A stretch of DNA of 64,000 nucleotides from Ceratotherium simum simum (Eukaryota; Chordata; Mammalia; Perissodactyla; Rhinocerotidae), in contig NW_004454229.1 of the NCBI RefSeq assembly GCF_000283155.1, positions 10,251,336 through 10,315,335 on the forward strand, read 5' to 3'. The notes below the pieces were generated by a model, which saw only the letters and a program-made list of their open reading frames with translations, did not search any database and had not been told where the DNA came from. Of this stretch, positions 54,265 to 63,609 are shown piece by piece (position 1 is the first letter of the stretch; every line of letters begins with the position of its first letter). Both the position numbers and the translations under genes were made by a program.

Positions 54265-54352
54265 ATGGGAGAGAAAGAGAGAATCGCAGAGAAGGAGAGA
54301 CAAGAGGTAGTGATGGAGACAGATAGAGAAAGAGAGAGAGAGAGAGAATGAA
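54265..54352. repeat. GA-rich tract
   Basis: gagagaaagagagaatcgca, agagaaagagagagagagag. Purine-rich on the + strand, ending in a (GA) run. Confidence 0.9.
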
Positions 54353-54375
54353 TGTGAACCAAAGGAAACTCTGCT

Positions 54376-54445
54376 GTATTCCAATACTTGGAAGAGTTGC
54401 TGATACTTAGTAGACACTCAATAAACATCCGTTGAATGAATTGTT
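54376..54445 (+). repeat. L2 LINE 3' tail
   Basis: gatacttagtagacactcaa and taaacatccgttgaatgaat are sense L2. Confidence 0.75.
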
Positions 54446-54514
54446 GAAGAGGAGGAGGAGGAGAAAGAGAGAACTGGTGACTTCATTTGGGTCTGGATTC
54501 AAACACTCGTTCCT

Positions 54515-54665
54515 TTTTTCCTGCATTTATTGATGGAGTCAGCACCGTATGCTGGGCACCGTGCTAGGAGCTGGTACTAGAATAGGGAACAGACTGACAT
54601 GCCTCCTGCCCTAAAGGAGCTTACATGCTACGGTAGAAGGTAAACAACAAACAAATTCACTACGC
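54515..54665 (-). repeat. L2 LINE fragment
   Basis: tgctgggcaccgtgctagga and ctgccctaaaggagcttaca are antisense L2, facing the tail at 54445. Confidence 0.75.
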
Positions 54666-54789
54666 TCACTGTAAGTCAAACACCTCCATGAGGAGAGCCT
54701 CGGACGGCCATGGCACCACCACTTTCTGGACCTCTCCCAGACAAACTGCCCAGCTCACAGTAACTACTCAGCCCTACAACCTGCCTCCA

Positions 54790-55150
54790 GTTCTCAGGTG
54801 TGTCCCCAGTGCTGATGTCTACACCATGTGACTTCACACCTTGGCTATGCTGGGCCAGTCCATCCTTCTAGCAGGAACCAGGAATTTTGATCTGAGACAC
54901 AGAGACTGGGATTCATTGCAATTGAGTTGTGTTAAAGTCAAACTTTTAGAACAAACTTTTAGAATTCCTGCTACTGAGCTCCAAAGACTGTCCCTGGTCT
55001 TTGCCTATTCTGAGGCATGGCTGGTTCATTCTTTTGGGTTCTGTAAGCTTCCCCTGGACCCCTAAGTGCATTTTCTTTTTTGCTTAAGCTAACCAAAATT
55101 GGGATCTATTTTTGCAACCAAAATAAACTTCACTAAAACAAAAATATTTC
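54790..55150 (+). repeat. L1M-type 3' end (tentative)
   Basis: accatgtgacttcacacctt, gcctattctgaggcatggct and gcaaccaaaataaacttcac resemble an L1M terminus. Confidence 0.4.
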
Positions 55151-55194
55151 CTTAACTCTCTGGAGAATGGAGACAAGCAGAAAGAAAATAAAAG

Positions 55195-55330
55195 AAGTAA
55201 AATTTATAGTGCTTTGGGATCTTCATAAGATTTTCCCCTGTACCACTTCTTCTTAATGTCCCAGTATCCAAGAAGGAGGCATCATTATTTACTCTCACCT
55301 ACAGATGCAGAATCCTACCCTCAGTAATCT
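55195..55330 (-). repeat. MIR fragment, worn
   Basis: gtgctttgggatcttcataa, tcaccaaa-like gap, then actctcacctacagatgcag. Antisense MIR by layout, weakly supported. Confidence 0.4.
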
Positions 55331-55339
55331 TAACTGTAA

Positions 55340-55530
55340 CTTTAGAGTTTGAGATCAGAGAGATTTTGTTTTAAACTCAAGCACTGTCACTGACTGTGTG
55401 ATTCGAGCAAGTTGTTTAACCTCTCTGAATCTCAGTTTCCTCTGAGGAAGCTGTAAAGGTGTAAAATGGGAGAGACAGTTGTATTACTCACAGGATTTTG
55501 AGGATGAGATTAGATCTTGGATGGGAAGCT
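55340..55530 (+). repeat. MIR SINE
   Basis: ctgactgtgtgattcgagca and tttaacctctctgaatctca are sense MIR. Confidence 0.85.
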
Positions 55531-55623
55531 CTGAGTAGAATCTTGGCCCTTGATAGCTTCTCAGATGCTCAGGATCCCTTTCCACCGCCCTCCCACCCCC
55601 TATAAATGCTTGCAAATGTGCAT

Positions 55624-55653
55624 TCACATGCACACACACACACACACTCACAC
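55624..55653. repeat. Short (CA)n microsatellite
   Basis: Interrupted CA repeat of about 12 units. Confidence 0.85.
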
Positions 55654-55654
55654 T

Positions 55655-55720
55655 TGACTAAACAGGATTTTGAACCTTGGTCTTCTGACTCCAGAATCAT
55701 CACTCTTTTTACTAGCCCCA
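55655..55720 (-). repeat. MIR fragment
   Basis: acaggattttgaaccttggt and cttctgactccagaatcatc are antisense MIR. Confidence 0.6.
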
Positions 55721-55769
55721 ACCTGCAAACAGGATGGTAGGGAGACCCAAGTCTACGTTATGGAAACAC

Positions 55770-56075
55770 TTGGACTTATTTGGTCTGGCGAAGGTTCCAA
55801 AGAACATTTGAAGAGTTAACACAAAGAATAAAGACCAGACTTGCTCTGTGAACTCTCAGAAGCAAAACTAGGGCCAACAGGTGGTAGTTACTGGGTTTCT
55901 GTTTAGTGTAAAGAACTTCCTTAGGGCCATCATGTGCAGCCTTCCAGAGAGGTGGTGAGACCCCCATCACCGGCACTGAACAAGCCAATTGAGTGACCTG
56001 CTTGGAAGGTGTGTCAACAGAATGCAGGCATAAGACGTAAGTTCCTCCAGGCCCTGAGATTCTTAGAGCCTCTTT
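55770..56075 (+). repeat. L3/CR1 LINE fragment
   Basis: gcaaaactagggccaacagg (55862), ttagtgtaaagaacttcctt (55902), agaggtggtgagacccccat (55948) follow a CR1-clade 3' region in sense order. Mammalian L3 is the natural family. It is one of the oldest elements in the window and is well kept. Confidence 0.65.
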
Positions 56076-56509
56076 GGGTACAAGATGTACATTTGAGATT
56101 GCCTGACAAGACACCACATCTCGGGGATCAGATTTCGCAAGCAGTAGGTTCCTGTTGGAAGGCCAAGGCCTTAGTGGACTGTTACAAGATGAAGTGGAAA
56201 GGCTGGGACATTTGTTCTCTTTGACCTGAGTCCTGGATTCCTCATGTCTCATCTCTCTAATAATCAGGAATAATTGTATGATCATTACATAGTCCCCCAA
56301 GGCAGCTGGGGACCAGCAGGACCAACGTCCCTTGTCAGCCCCGAGGGCCACCTGAATTAAGTTTGCCTCCTCCACAGTTTCCTAGAAGAGTGTCTTGTCT
56401 GAGCAAACTGTCAGGGAAAGTCATCCCCCCTCCAAACAGGAGCCACGGCTTTGAAGTGGGAAGCAGTGTGGTCCCCACACAGCAACTTGCAAAAGCTGCA
56501 GTCCCACTC
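56076..56509. other. Unassigned DNA
   Basis: About 430 bp. It might contain a worn L3 continuation. A 199-codon antisense frame (55776-56375) overlaps the L3 and is not a gene. Confidence 0.4.
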
Positions 56510-56695
56510 TCCGGGATCCTAAGAATCTAGGTTCAAATCGAACTTTATCTATGACCCAAGCAAGTCACTAAACCTCTCCACTGTTAGCTTCCTCATCTGT
56601 GGCCCCCAGAGTGGCTGGGAAGATGAAATGAGAAGAGACCCTCTCAGCACAGTGCCTAGGGAACAGTGGATGTCCAGGGAGTAGCAGCCGTCCAC
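56510..56695 (+). repeat. MIR SINE
   Basis: tctaggttcaaatcgaactt, gacccaagcaagtcactaaa and acctctccactgttagcttc are sense MIR. Confidence 0.8.
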
Positions 56696-56984
56696 CCTCC
56701 TCCCCACGCCCCTCCTTCTTCATCCCTCTGTGCTTGCTTTTCCTTCTTCCTCCAGCTTCCAAGACCCTTCAGCCCATATTAATCTTCCCGTTGGACTGAT
56801 GGTCCCAGCTGGGCCTAGCAGGCTCTCTCGCCATATTGATCATCCTAACTCCCTGTGGTCCGTGCTTTACAGTTTATAACGCACCGTTCACGCAGGTCAC
56901 CACATTTAATCCTACAGGATCATTGCACAATACCACCCCTCCCGCTTACTCCCTCTCCTCCCAACGACACTCACCCCACCTCTT
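56696..56984. other. Unassigned, pyrimidine-rich
   Basis: No family recognised. Confidence 0.35.
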
Positions 56985-57305
56985 CCCCAACAGCCCTTTA
57001 TCACCTTGAGCCTTTGTGCATGCTGTTCTCTCTGCCTGGAATACTGTCTGGAACCCCATTCTTCTCAGAGCCACTCCTTCTCATCGTGAGGGCTCACTCA
57101 AATGTCGCACCTTAAGAGGCATTCCCCAACCACCCTATTTGAAGATTCCTCCCAGGTACTGTGTCACATCTTCCTCTCTTAATTCTCTCAGAGCACTGAT
57201 CAGAATCTACAAATCTATTCTGTGTTTCCTTTCCTAATGGCTTATTATAAGGCTGCCCTTTCAGAGTGTGAACTCCACGAAGAAAGGGGCTGTCACAGGG
57301 TAGAG
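56985..57305 (+). repeat. L2 LINE 3' end
   Basis: tttgtgcatgctgttctctc, ctgcctggaatactgtctgg, ctcactcaaatgtcgcacct and gagtgtgaactccacgaaga are well-kept sense L2. Confidence 0.9.
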
Positions 57306-57359
57306 CCAGCAGAGTGAGAGCTCAGGCACGATGAGTGAATGAGCGCAGGAGTGAACAAG

Positions 57360-57425
57360 TGAATATGACCGTTGTCATCCCATTTTATGGATGAGGAAAT
57401 GGAGGCCCAGCGGAGACTAGCATGG
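57360..57425 (-). repeat. MIR fragment
   Basis: cattttatggatgaggaaat then ggaggcccagcggagactag are antisense MIR. Confidence 0.6.
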
Positions 57426-57584
57426 TCTCTCACAGGACTGGGTGACTCTCTTCTAACAACCCCCATCTACCCTTTGCTTTGCTCTAGGAGGTGAGCGACT
57501 GCCCATGACGCGGGAAGGAACAGTCCAGATCTCAGTAGAGTGTCCCCAGAACCTCAGGAACACAGGATCCTTTAGTGCTGCCCA

Positions 57585-57785
57585 GTCCTAGGAACTGTGC
57601 TCTGTGCTTGATGTGCGTGATATCACTTAACCTCCCATGGTAACCCTCTTTTCATCTCAGAAAAGGAAACTGAGGCACAGAAAGGTCAAGTGCCTTGTTT
57701 AAAGTCGTGGCGGAGCTGGACCACAAACCCAAGACCATCCAACCCCCAAGTCGGTGAACCACCGTGCGATGCTGCCTCCTTTCCC
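57585..57785 (-). repeat. MIR SINE
   Basis: ggaactgtgctctgtgcttg, aaggaaactgaggcacagaa and tcaagtgccttgtttaaagt are antisense MIR. Confidence 0.85.
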
Positions 57786-58300
57786 CACTGCCTGTTCCTG
57801 CTTTGTCCTCAGCTCCGGCTCTGTGACCCGCGGGCCTGCGACAGACCATGTGAGACACACGATTGCCTTTGAGTTTAAATGGAGCCAGAAATCTTAGAAT
57901 CTCTGAAAGCAAAAGAGAACGACCGCTTTTGAGAGGCGTCCACCTGTAATTGGCATGGCCTGGTCGCATCTGCCTCAATTTGTAACGAGGCAGAAATCCT
58001 GTTGAAGTCCCTGGAAGGCCGTCCCTGCTTAACGAGGACACGATCCAGCCCTGGGCGGTTCCAGCCGCTTTCAAAGCCACAGCCCAGAGCCAGTTTTAAT
58101 GATCACGGAAGGAACTTCTGAGAGAGTTGTAAGAGGAGGACGGGATAATTGCACTAGAAATAATATGCCACTGACGACAATGGCCTGCCGGCCCTGGGCT
58201 CTTCAGGAGACGCGGCCTTCGAGGTCAGCTCCTCTGGCACCTGCTCTGATTCTCTCTGACTCTCTGCTCCAAGATAATTATGAAAGAAAGATAGTATAAT
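57786..58300. promoter_or_regulatory. Candidate conserved enhancer-like block
   Basis: A 500-bp repeat-free block with retained CpGs. It has homeodomain-type cores taattgg (57947-57953), taatga (58097-58102), taattg (58146-58151) and taatta (58275-58280). The text has the even complexity typical of conserved developmental noncoding DNA. No coding frame spans it. Function is inferred. Confidence 0.35.
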
Positions 58301-58384
58301 CCCCACCCCACCATCTCCCGGATCTCTGCCCCTCAGCCTCATGAAGCTGAAGAAAAGAATGGTTCTTAGTGGCTGAGTTTAATG

Positions 58385-58590
58385 AAAATATCATAGGCTT
58401 GGAAGTGGGAAGCTTGACCATGCTCCTTACCAGCTGCGTGACCTTGAACAAGTTACGTAGCCTCCTCTGGACCCATTTTCTCAGCTGGAGAAAAGATATC
58501 AAATGACCCCTAGATGATGATCCATCTAGAATGTTGGTGACAGTGTCTGGCACAGGGTGGGTGTGCTAATGTTATCACTGCTAGTAGCAG
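58385..58590 (+). repeat. MIR SINE
   Basis: cagctgcgtgaccttgaaca, tacgtagcctcctctggacc and cattttctcagctggagaaa are sense MIR. Confidence 0.85.
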
Positions 58591-58904
58591 AGAAAGAGAG
58601 GTGTGACATTTTGACCTCCTGTTATTGTGTATTTCTGGTCTCCAGAAATTCATTCATGCCTGTATGACAAAATTATCAACATGGAAGTGTTCCCATCTTC
58701 TCTCACCTCTCCTCTCCCACCTCCCCCTCATCTCCTACTTGCTAAAGAGGACGTTGTCTTCGTACATTCAACTTCTCTCTGGTCCCACCCTCCAGGGAGA
58801 CTTCATCTTTGTTAGAGTTCTGTGTGCAGATCTGAGGGAATGTTAGTGCTCAAACACCGCTGCATCCCCGGGGCCTTCGGTCTCCTTCCATCTCTTCTGT
58901 CTGC
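58591..58904. other. Unassigned, partly C/T-rich
   Basis: No family recognised. The right part could be worn L2. Confidence 0.35.
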
Positions 58905-59045
58905 TAGAAACGCAAACTCCTGATGATACGGACTTGTTCTGTTTTGTTCCTAGCCGTATCCTGACACCTACTACAATTACAGCACGTGGATGCTTGTTAG
59001 CATCAATAGATATTTGCAGAATGAATGAAAGAAAGATGAATGAAT
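58905..59045 (+). repeat. L2 LINE 3' tail
   Basis: ttctgttttgttcctagccg, cacgtggatgcttgttagca and ttgcagaatgaatgaaagaa are sense L2. Confidence 0.7.
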
Positions 59046-59059
59046 CCCCAACACCCATG

Positions 59060-59268
59060 GTTCTCAGCCAGGGGTGGTCTTGTTCCTTCCCCCAGGGGAT
59101 ATTTGGCGATGTCCAAAAACATTTTTGGATGTCACGTCTCGGGGGGTGCTACTGGCATCGGGTGGGGAGAGGCCAGGGATGCTGCTAAATATCCTACAGT
59201 GCACAGGACAGCCCCATGACAAAGACTTATGCAGCCCTGAACGTCAGTGGTGCCAAGGTTGAGAGCCC
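59060..59268 (+). mobile_element. MER20 hAT-type element
   Basis: ggttctcagccaggggtggt, gatatttggcgatgtccaaa, ggggtgctactggcatcggg, tgctaaatatcctacagtgc and gtgccaaggttgagagcccc follow MER20 (about 219 bp) nearly end to end. It is a nonautonomous hAT-Charlie element with no coding capacity. Some MER20 copies act as hormone-responsive regulatory elements in placental mammals; whether this one does is unknown. Confidence 0.85.
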
Positions 59269-59384
59269 CGCCCCATATTAAGTGCAGTCAGCAGTCCCGC
59301 CAACAGTCTGCCTGTGCCCCTCCTGGGCCAAGACACTGAGGTTTTTCACTTGTTAGCCGGCAACATCCTCCTATCAGATCCCCC

Positions 59385-59645
59385 TGTTTCCGCTCTGGTC
59401 TGCTGAAATCCACTCTCCATGGAGCAGCCACAGTAACATTTTAAAAATCAAGTAAGTCTTCTACTAAAATCCTTTCCAAAAACCTGTGGCTTCCCATTGC
59501 CCTCTGGAGAAAATCCAAACTCCTTACCATGTCTTACAAAGCCCTACACGACTGGGCCTCCACTGCTTCTCGGTCCTCGATTCCTACTGCTCGCCTCCTC
59601 ACTCACTCAGCTCCATCCACGCTGACTGTCTGTTTCTCTAACTTG
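59385..59645 (+). repeat. L2 LINE, left part
   Basis: tggcttcccattgccctctg, aaatccaaactccttaccat and caaagccctacacgactggg are sense L2, stopping at the MER5A. Confidence 0.85.
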
Positions 59646-59825
59646 GTGGTTCTCAAAGTGTGGTCCTCGATCCAGCAGCATCAGCATCACCTGAAACTGG
59701 TTGGACAAGCAAATTCTCCAGCCCCACCCCAGACCTGCTGAACAGAAACTCCAGGGGTAGGGCCGGCAATCTGCAATTTCACAAGCCCTCCAGGGGATTC
59801 TGACGCATGCTCAGGTTTGAGACCC
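59646..59825 (+). mobile_element. MER5A hAT-type element nested in L2
   Basis: gtggttctcaaagtgtggtc, agcagcatcagcatcacctg, cagacctgctgaacagaaac and ttctgacgcatgctcaggtt match MER5A (about 189 bp). The 8-bp duplication is not clear. L2 resumes on the right. Confidence 0.85.
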
Positions 59826-60205
59826 AATGAAGTAACAGAGAGGCTCATCCCTACCCCAGGACCTTCGCACTTGCTTTTCTCTTTGTCTAGAATATGCTCC
59901 CCCCATATCTTTATGGTATTAAATCCTTGTCATTCAAGTCTCAACTCAATTGATATGTCCTCACACAAGCCTTCCCTGAACACTCTATCTAGAGTTGTCC
60001 TCTGACCCAAATTAATATCACATTATTTCATTACAGGCATTATTTTATTAAATTGTAATAATCATTTATTCGTGTTTATTTTCTCCTCTACATTGTAAGC
60101 TCCATTGGAGAACAGGGACCTTGTCTGTCTTTTTCATCGCTCTATCCCTAGCGCTCAGAGCAGCACTTGTCAAAATATTTATTAAAGGAATGAATAAGTA
60201 AATGG
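59826..60205 (+). repeat. L2 LINE, right part
   Basis: ccccaggaccttcgcacttg, aagccttccctgaacactct, gagaacagggaccttgtctg and a tail near aaaatatttattaaaggaat. Confidence 0.88.
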
Positions 60206-60489
60206 AACATCAAGTTAATAGGCAGCAGAAGAGAAACAAAAGAGAGTTTCAATTTATATTATAATGAGAAGTGGGGGCAGGGAAAGAGGGAAAGAAAAAT
60301 AAAATACTCAAACTGGGGTATTTAAGAATTTTGGTTTTGGAGAATGAAAGGGGTGGAGACTTGAGGAGGAGGAAAGGGAATTTTGAGAAGTGTTGCCGTG
60401 GGTGCTACCAGGCGCACAGCCGAGCCTCTGACCTAAGCATGCTGAGTGGGACCTCATCAGAGGGGATGCGGGACTGAGGTTTACACGTG
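60206..60489. other. Unassigned, purine-biased
   Basis: No family recognised. Confidence 0.35.
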
Positions 60490-60660
60490 AACTTCCTGCA
60501 TTCATTCAACACATGTAGAAGTCCCACTAAAGGCCAAGTTCTGGGAGGAACACAGAGAAAAATTAGACATGAACCCTGTTTTTGAGAAGCTTAAAGTGTA
60601 ATATGGGAGCTAAGACATGCACAGAGGTAATCATGGGGAAGGATGGACAGTGCTAAGAGA
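60490..60660 (-). repeat. L2 LINE fragment
   Basis: cattcattcaacacatgtag and ctgtttttgagaagcttaaa are antisense L2. Confidence 0.7.
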
Positions 60661-60679
60661 GGAAACAGATTTAGCAGCA

Positions 60680-60766
60680 TCTCCTTGGTGCTTTACTTAT
60701 AGTATCTCATGTGATGCCGACGGAAACTCAGGTGAGTAAGTATCCCCATTTCACAGATGGCAATAA
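60680..60766 (-). repeat. MIR fragment
   Basis: ttggtgctttacttatagta and cccatttcacagatggcaat are antisense MIR. Confidence 0.7.
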
Positions 60767-60769
60767 AAA

Positions 60770-60950
60770 CAGTAACGTGTCCTGAGCATCTGGTCTGTTT
60801 TAAGCTAAATGCTTTCTAACACTTCTCATTGAATTCTTGCAACACTCCTAGGAGGTAATTATATCCGAGTCCCCTTTGCACAGATGAGAAAAGCAAGCCT
60901 CGGAGAGCTGAAGGGATTTGCACAAGGTGATAGAGCACTTCTGCTCAAAA
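60770..60950 (-). repeat. MIR SINE
   Basis: cctgagcatctggtctgttt, gcaacactcctaggaggtaa and ttgcacagatgagaaaagca are antisense MIR. Confidence 0.8.
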
Positions 60951-62064
60951 GAAAAAATACTAGGGGCCCTGTACCCCCCAGAGGTTATGCAGAGTCCGTT
61001 TTCAGCTTTATATAAGGAAGAACTTTCCAAGCAGCACGGCCGTCTGACAATGCACTGGGTTATCTCGTGAGAAGCTGAGCTCCCTGTGCTGAATGCATCC
61101 AAACAGAAAACAGACAGTCATTTGTCTGGGAGATGGACTGATTTCTGTGAAGAGAGGGATGTTAGACTGATGACTTCTAAGCTTCTGGATGTAAAAGCAC
61201 ATGATTCTATTCCAGATACATGGCTTTGGGACAGTCTTTCTCATCTCATTTTCATGTCATGGGATTATATGACCATTAAGGTTCCTTCCAGACCTTGCAT
61301 TCAAAGGCTCTCAGTTTCAAAGGGCAGACGTGGAGGCCAGGGTGGCTAAGGTCTGGCCAGGCTTTTGGCAACCGTCGGTGAATGTTCTGTTCAGCCAAAG
61401 GACCTGGGAGCTTTGAAACTTTATTTCCTTCCCAATTTTGCCTCTAGCTGCCCACAAGAAAACTCGTATGGTGGAAAATTCCAGGCGGCAAAATACTGGT
61501 CCAATGACAATGTCTTTTGGAGCCATTCCCACAGCTGGCTTGGGAACCTGCACTTCCCCACGCACCACCTCCATCTCCACACCACCTCCTAAAAAACTTG
61601 TTTTATTAGAATTCCAATTATGCTCCCGTGATCTCAAATCCCCAGAGTTCCTTTATCCCAGGGCCAGAGTTATTGGATTTTTCTCCTTCTAAGCTTCGGT
61701 CACCCCTCCACTTCACCAGCATGCTGGGCTCTGGGCCCACCTGGCCCCAGGAAGGAATTGAAAGGATGCTATGCAGCTTTATGAAATCATATATAAGATC
61801 TTTAAGGATGCTTTCTGCAGTAGAGGGGGAGTTTTTTATTTTTCAATAAATCACGTCCAGTCTTCAGATAACAATTTTCCAGTCTGTTAAGGTCCTGAGA
61901 TAGAATTTACATTTCTAGGGAATTGCTCCTTCTTCCTAATGTGGCCCTTTCTTCTGCTTCCCCCCACCCGACCCTCTTCTTGGAGGATCCAGGAAAGGGG
62001 GCAGGAGGGGAGGGAGCTGAACTGATGACCTCCACCACCTAATGCATAAATTCCTCCACGTGCA
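60951..62064. other. Unassigned single-copy DNA
   Basis: About 1.1 kb, the longest repeat-poor stretch of the right half. Overlapping sense frames of 75-87 codons and an antisense frame of 106 codons have no domain or splice support. The part near 61750-61900 is AT-rich and non-repetitive. Confidence 0.4.
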
Positions 62065-62265
62065 CTGTGCTTTGTATCTGCAAAGCACTTTAACATCCAT
62101 CACATCAGTTCATCCACGTGAAGAGGCTGGAAATAGGCTGAGCAGGTATTGCTGGTCCCATTTTCCAGATGAGGACACTGAGACTCCTAACAGAGGCAGG
62201 ATTCAAACTCACTTCTTCTGATTCCAAGTCCAAGGCACTTTCCAACACACTATGATGTTCCCCTA
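62065..62265 (-). repeat. MIR SINE
   Basis: tctgcaaagcactttaacat, ccattttccagatgaggaca and gattcaaactcacttcttct are antisense MIR. Confidence 0.85.
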
Positions 62266-62534
62266 ATCACTGTGTGGCCTCATTTCTATTCCTGAGCTCA
62301 GAAGAGGGTCCAGGTTGGAAGGGCTGAACTTCTCAAATGATAGGCCAAGAATGAAAAGGTAATTGTCTTGTGATGATGGGGGAGAACTAGCCTGCTTCCC
62401 AGCCCACAGCCGCCAGTGGATTGAGGTGGTGAACTGACCATCAGTTCACCTTACGTGATACTGCCAGAGTTCTTTCCTGCACAGATAAGTGCGGCTGGCC
62501 ACTTTATCGCTCAAAAGCTTTCAGTCTCTTTTGC
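62266..62534. other. Unassigned DNA
   Basis: No repeat recognised. A short near-inverted arrangement of gtgaactgac and tcagttcacc lies at about 62429-62449. Confidence 0.35.
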
Positions 62535-62694
62535 CTAAAGTGAAAAATTATAGAGTTGGAAGGAAACTCGGAGGCTATCTAACCCAGCACTCTAAACTAT
62601 GCAGTTGCTGTATGTGTTCTGCTACACTGATAGCCTTCAGGCCTCAGCTTGAATAACTCCAGCGATGGGGATCTCATTACCCTCTCTTATTTCA
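62535..62694 (-). repeat. L3/CR1-type repeat
   Basis: tagagttggaaggaaactcg, ggctatctaacccagcactc and tccagcgatggggatctcat follow the antisense L3 3' module. Confidence 0.6.
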
Positions 62695-62795
62695 TCCATT
62701 CTTTCACTCACTTACCTTCTTTTACCTAAATAACAGATATTTACTAGACAGACACGATGCTAAGCCTGGGAATACAATCCTGAATATTACATACT
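62695..62795 (-). repeat. L2 LINE, left part split by MIR
   Basis: cattctttcactcacttacc and acgatgctaagcctgggaat are antisense L2. Confidence 0.65.
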
Positions 62796-62799
62796 CAAA

Positions 62800-63010
62800 C
62801 AGGAGTGGTTAAGAGAAAGTTCTGAAGGCAGAGTGCCTGGATTCAAATTCCAGCTCCTGTAAACCAATGTTACTGCAATAAAAAAAAAAAAACTCCAGCT
62901 CCCTCACTTTGTGGCTGTATAACCTTGGTCAATTACCTAACCTCTCTTTGGCTGAGTTACCCTGTATGTAAAATAAGGATAATACTAGCAACCTGCCTCA
63001 TTATAAGCAC
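62800..63010 (+). repeat. MIR SINE nested in L2
   Basis: aggagtggttaagagaaagt at the head, ggattcaaattccagctcct, then after a small insert gctgtataaccttggtcaat and cctaacctctctttggctga. L2 sequence continues after 63010. Confidence 0.85.
62858..62893 (+). mobile_element. Tiny poly(A)-tailed retroinsert inside the MIR
   Basis: About 36 bp: a short unique part, then an aataaa signal and a poly(A) run (62878-62892 region). It is flanked by tccagctcc at 62849-62857 and 62894-62902. That layout fits an extremely 5'-truncated L1-driven insertion with a 9-bp target duplication. The source transcript cannot be named from about 20 unique bases; an L1 3' end is plausible. Confidence 0.65.
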
Positions 63011-63205
63011 TGAATACATGGAAGCTAGTGAAATAGGTAAGTAAACAGGTATCTACAGTCCAATGGAGTATGTGTACAGAAAGCCAGCGGAGCATCTAAT
63101 CCACTGGGGGGGTGGGGGGTGGCCAGAGAAGGCTTCCTGGAGGCGGTGACCTCTAAGTGAGACATGATAGCCAAGCAGGAGTGGCCCAAACAGAAAAGGA
63201 GAAAA
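63011..63205 (-). repeat. L2 LINE, right part
   Basis: agagaaggcttcctggaggc and ggtgacctctaagtgagaca continue the L2. A G-rich run stands at 63106-63122. Confidence 0.75.
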
Positions 63206-63384
63206 CTATTTCAGGAAGAGAAAACAGAACTGCAGATACTGTTCTGGAATAAAGAGAAAGCATGGAGTGTTCAAAGAATTACAAAATTTCTGTGTACCTG
63301 AAGCAGAGAGGGCAAGGCAGGGATGTGAGCTAGTCATTTCCTTTTCAGAGAGCTTGATTAAGGGAACATTCTTTCTGTGTCTGG
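63206..63384. other. Unassigned DNA
   Basis: Purine-biased. It may be the worn continuation of the L2. Confidence 0.35.
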
Positions 63385-63605
63385 GTCCCTGGCATGGCAC
63401 TTAAAGACTTCCATAGTTTGGCCCCAACTTACTCTTGCAAATATATCTCTCAATTTTGTGCTATTCACATCTTTATCAACAGAATTATACTTTGCTGCAT
63501 CTGGGCCTTTGCATCTGCTGCTTCCCCTCCCAGGACTGTCTTCTGTAGTGGGCACTTCGGGTTTAGATTTCCTCAGGATCCCTTCCCACCATCTTGTGCC
63601 AACAG
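63385..63605 (+). repeat. L2 LINE fragment
   Basis: tggcacttaaagacttccat, agtttggccccaacttactc and gggcctttgcatctgctgct are sense L2. Opposite in direction to the copy ending at 63205. Confidence 0.8.
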
Positions 63606-63609
63606 AATC

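Noticed and set aside
55776..56375. 199-codon minus-strand frame
   Set aside because: It is antisense to an L3/CR1 fragment and has no recognisable protein family.
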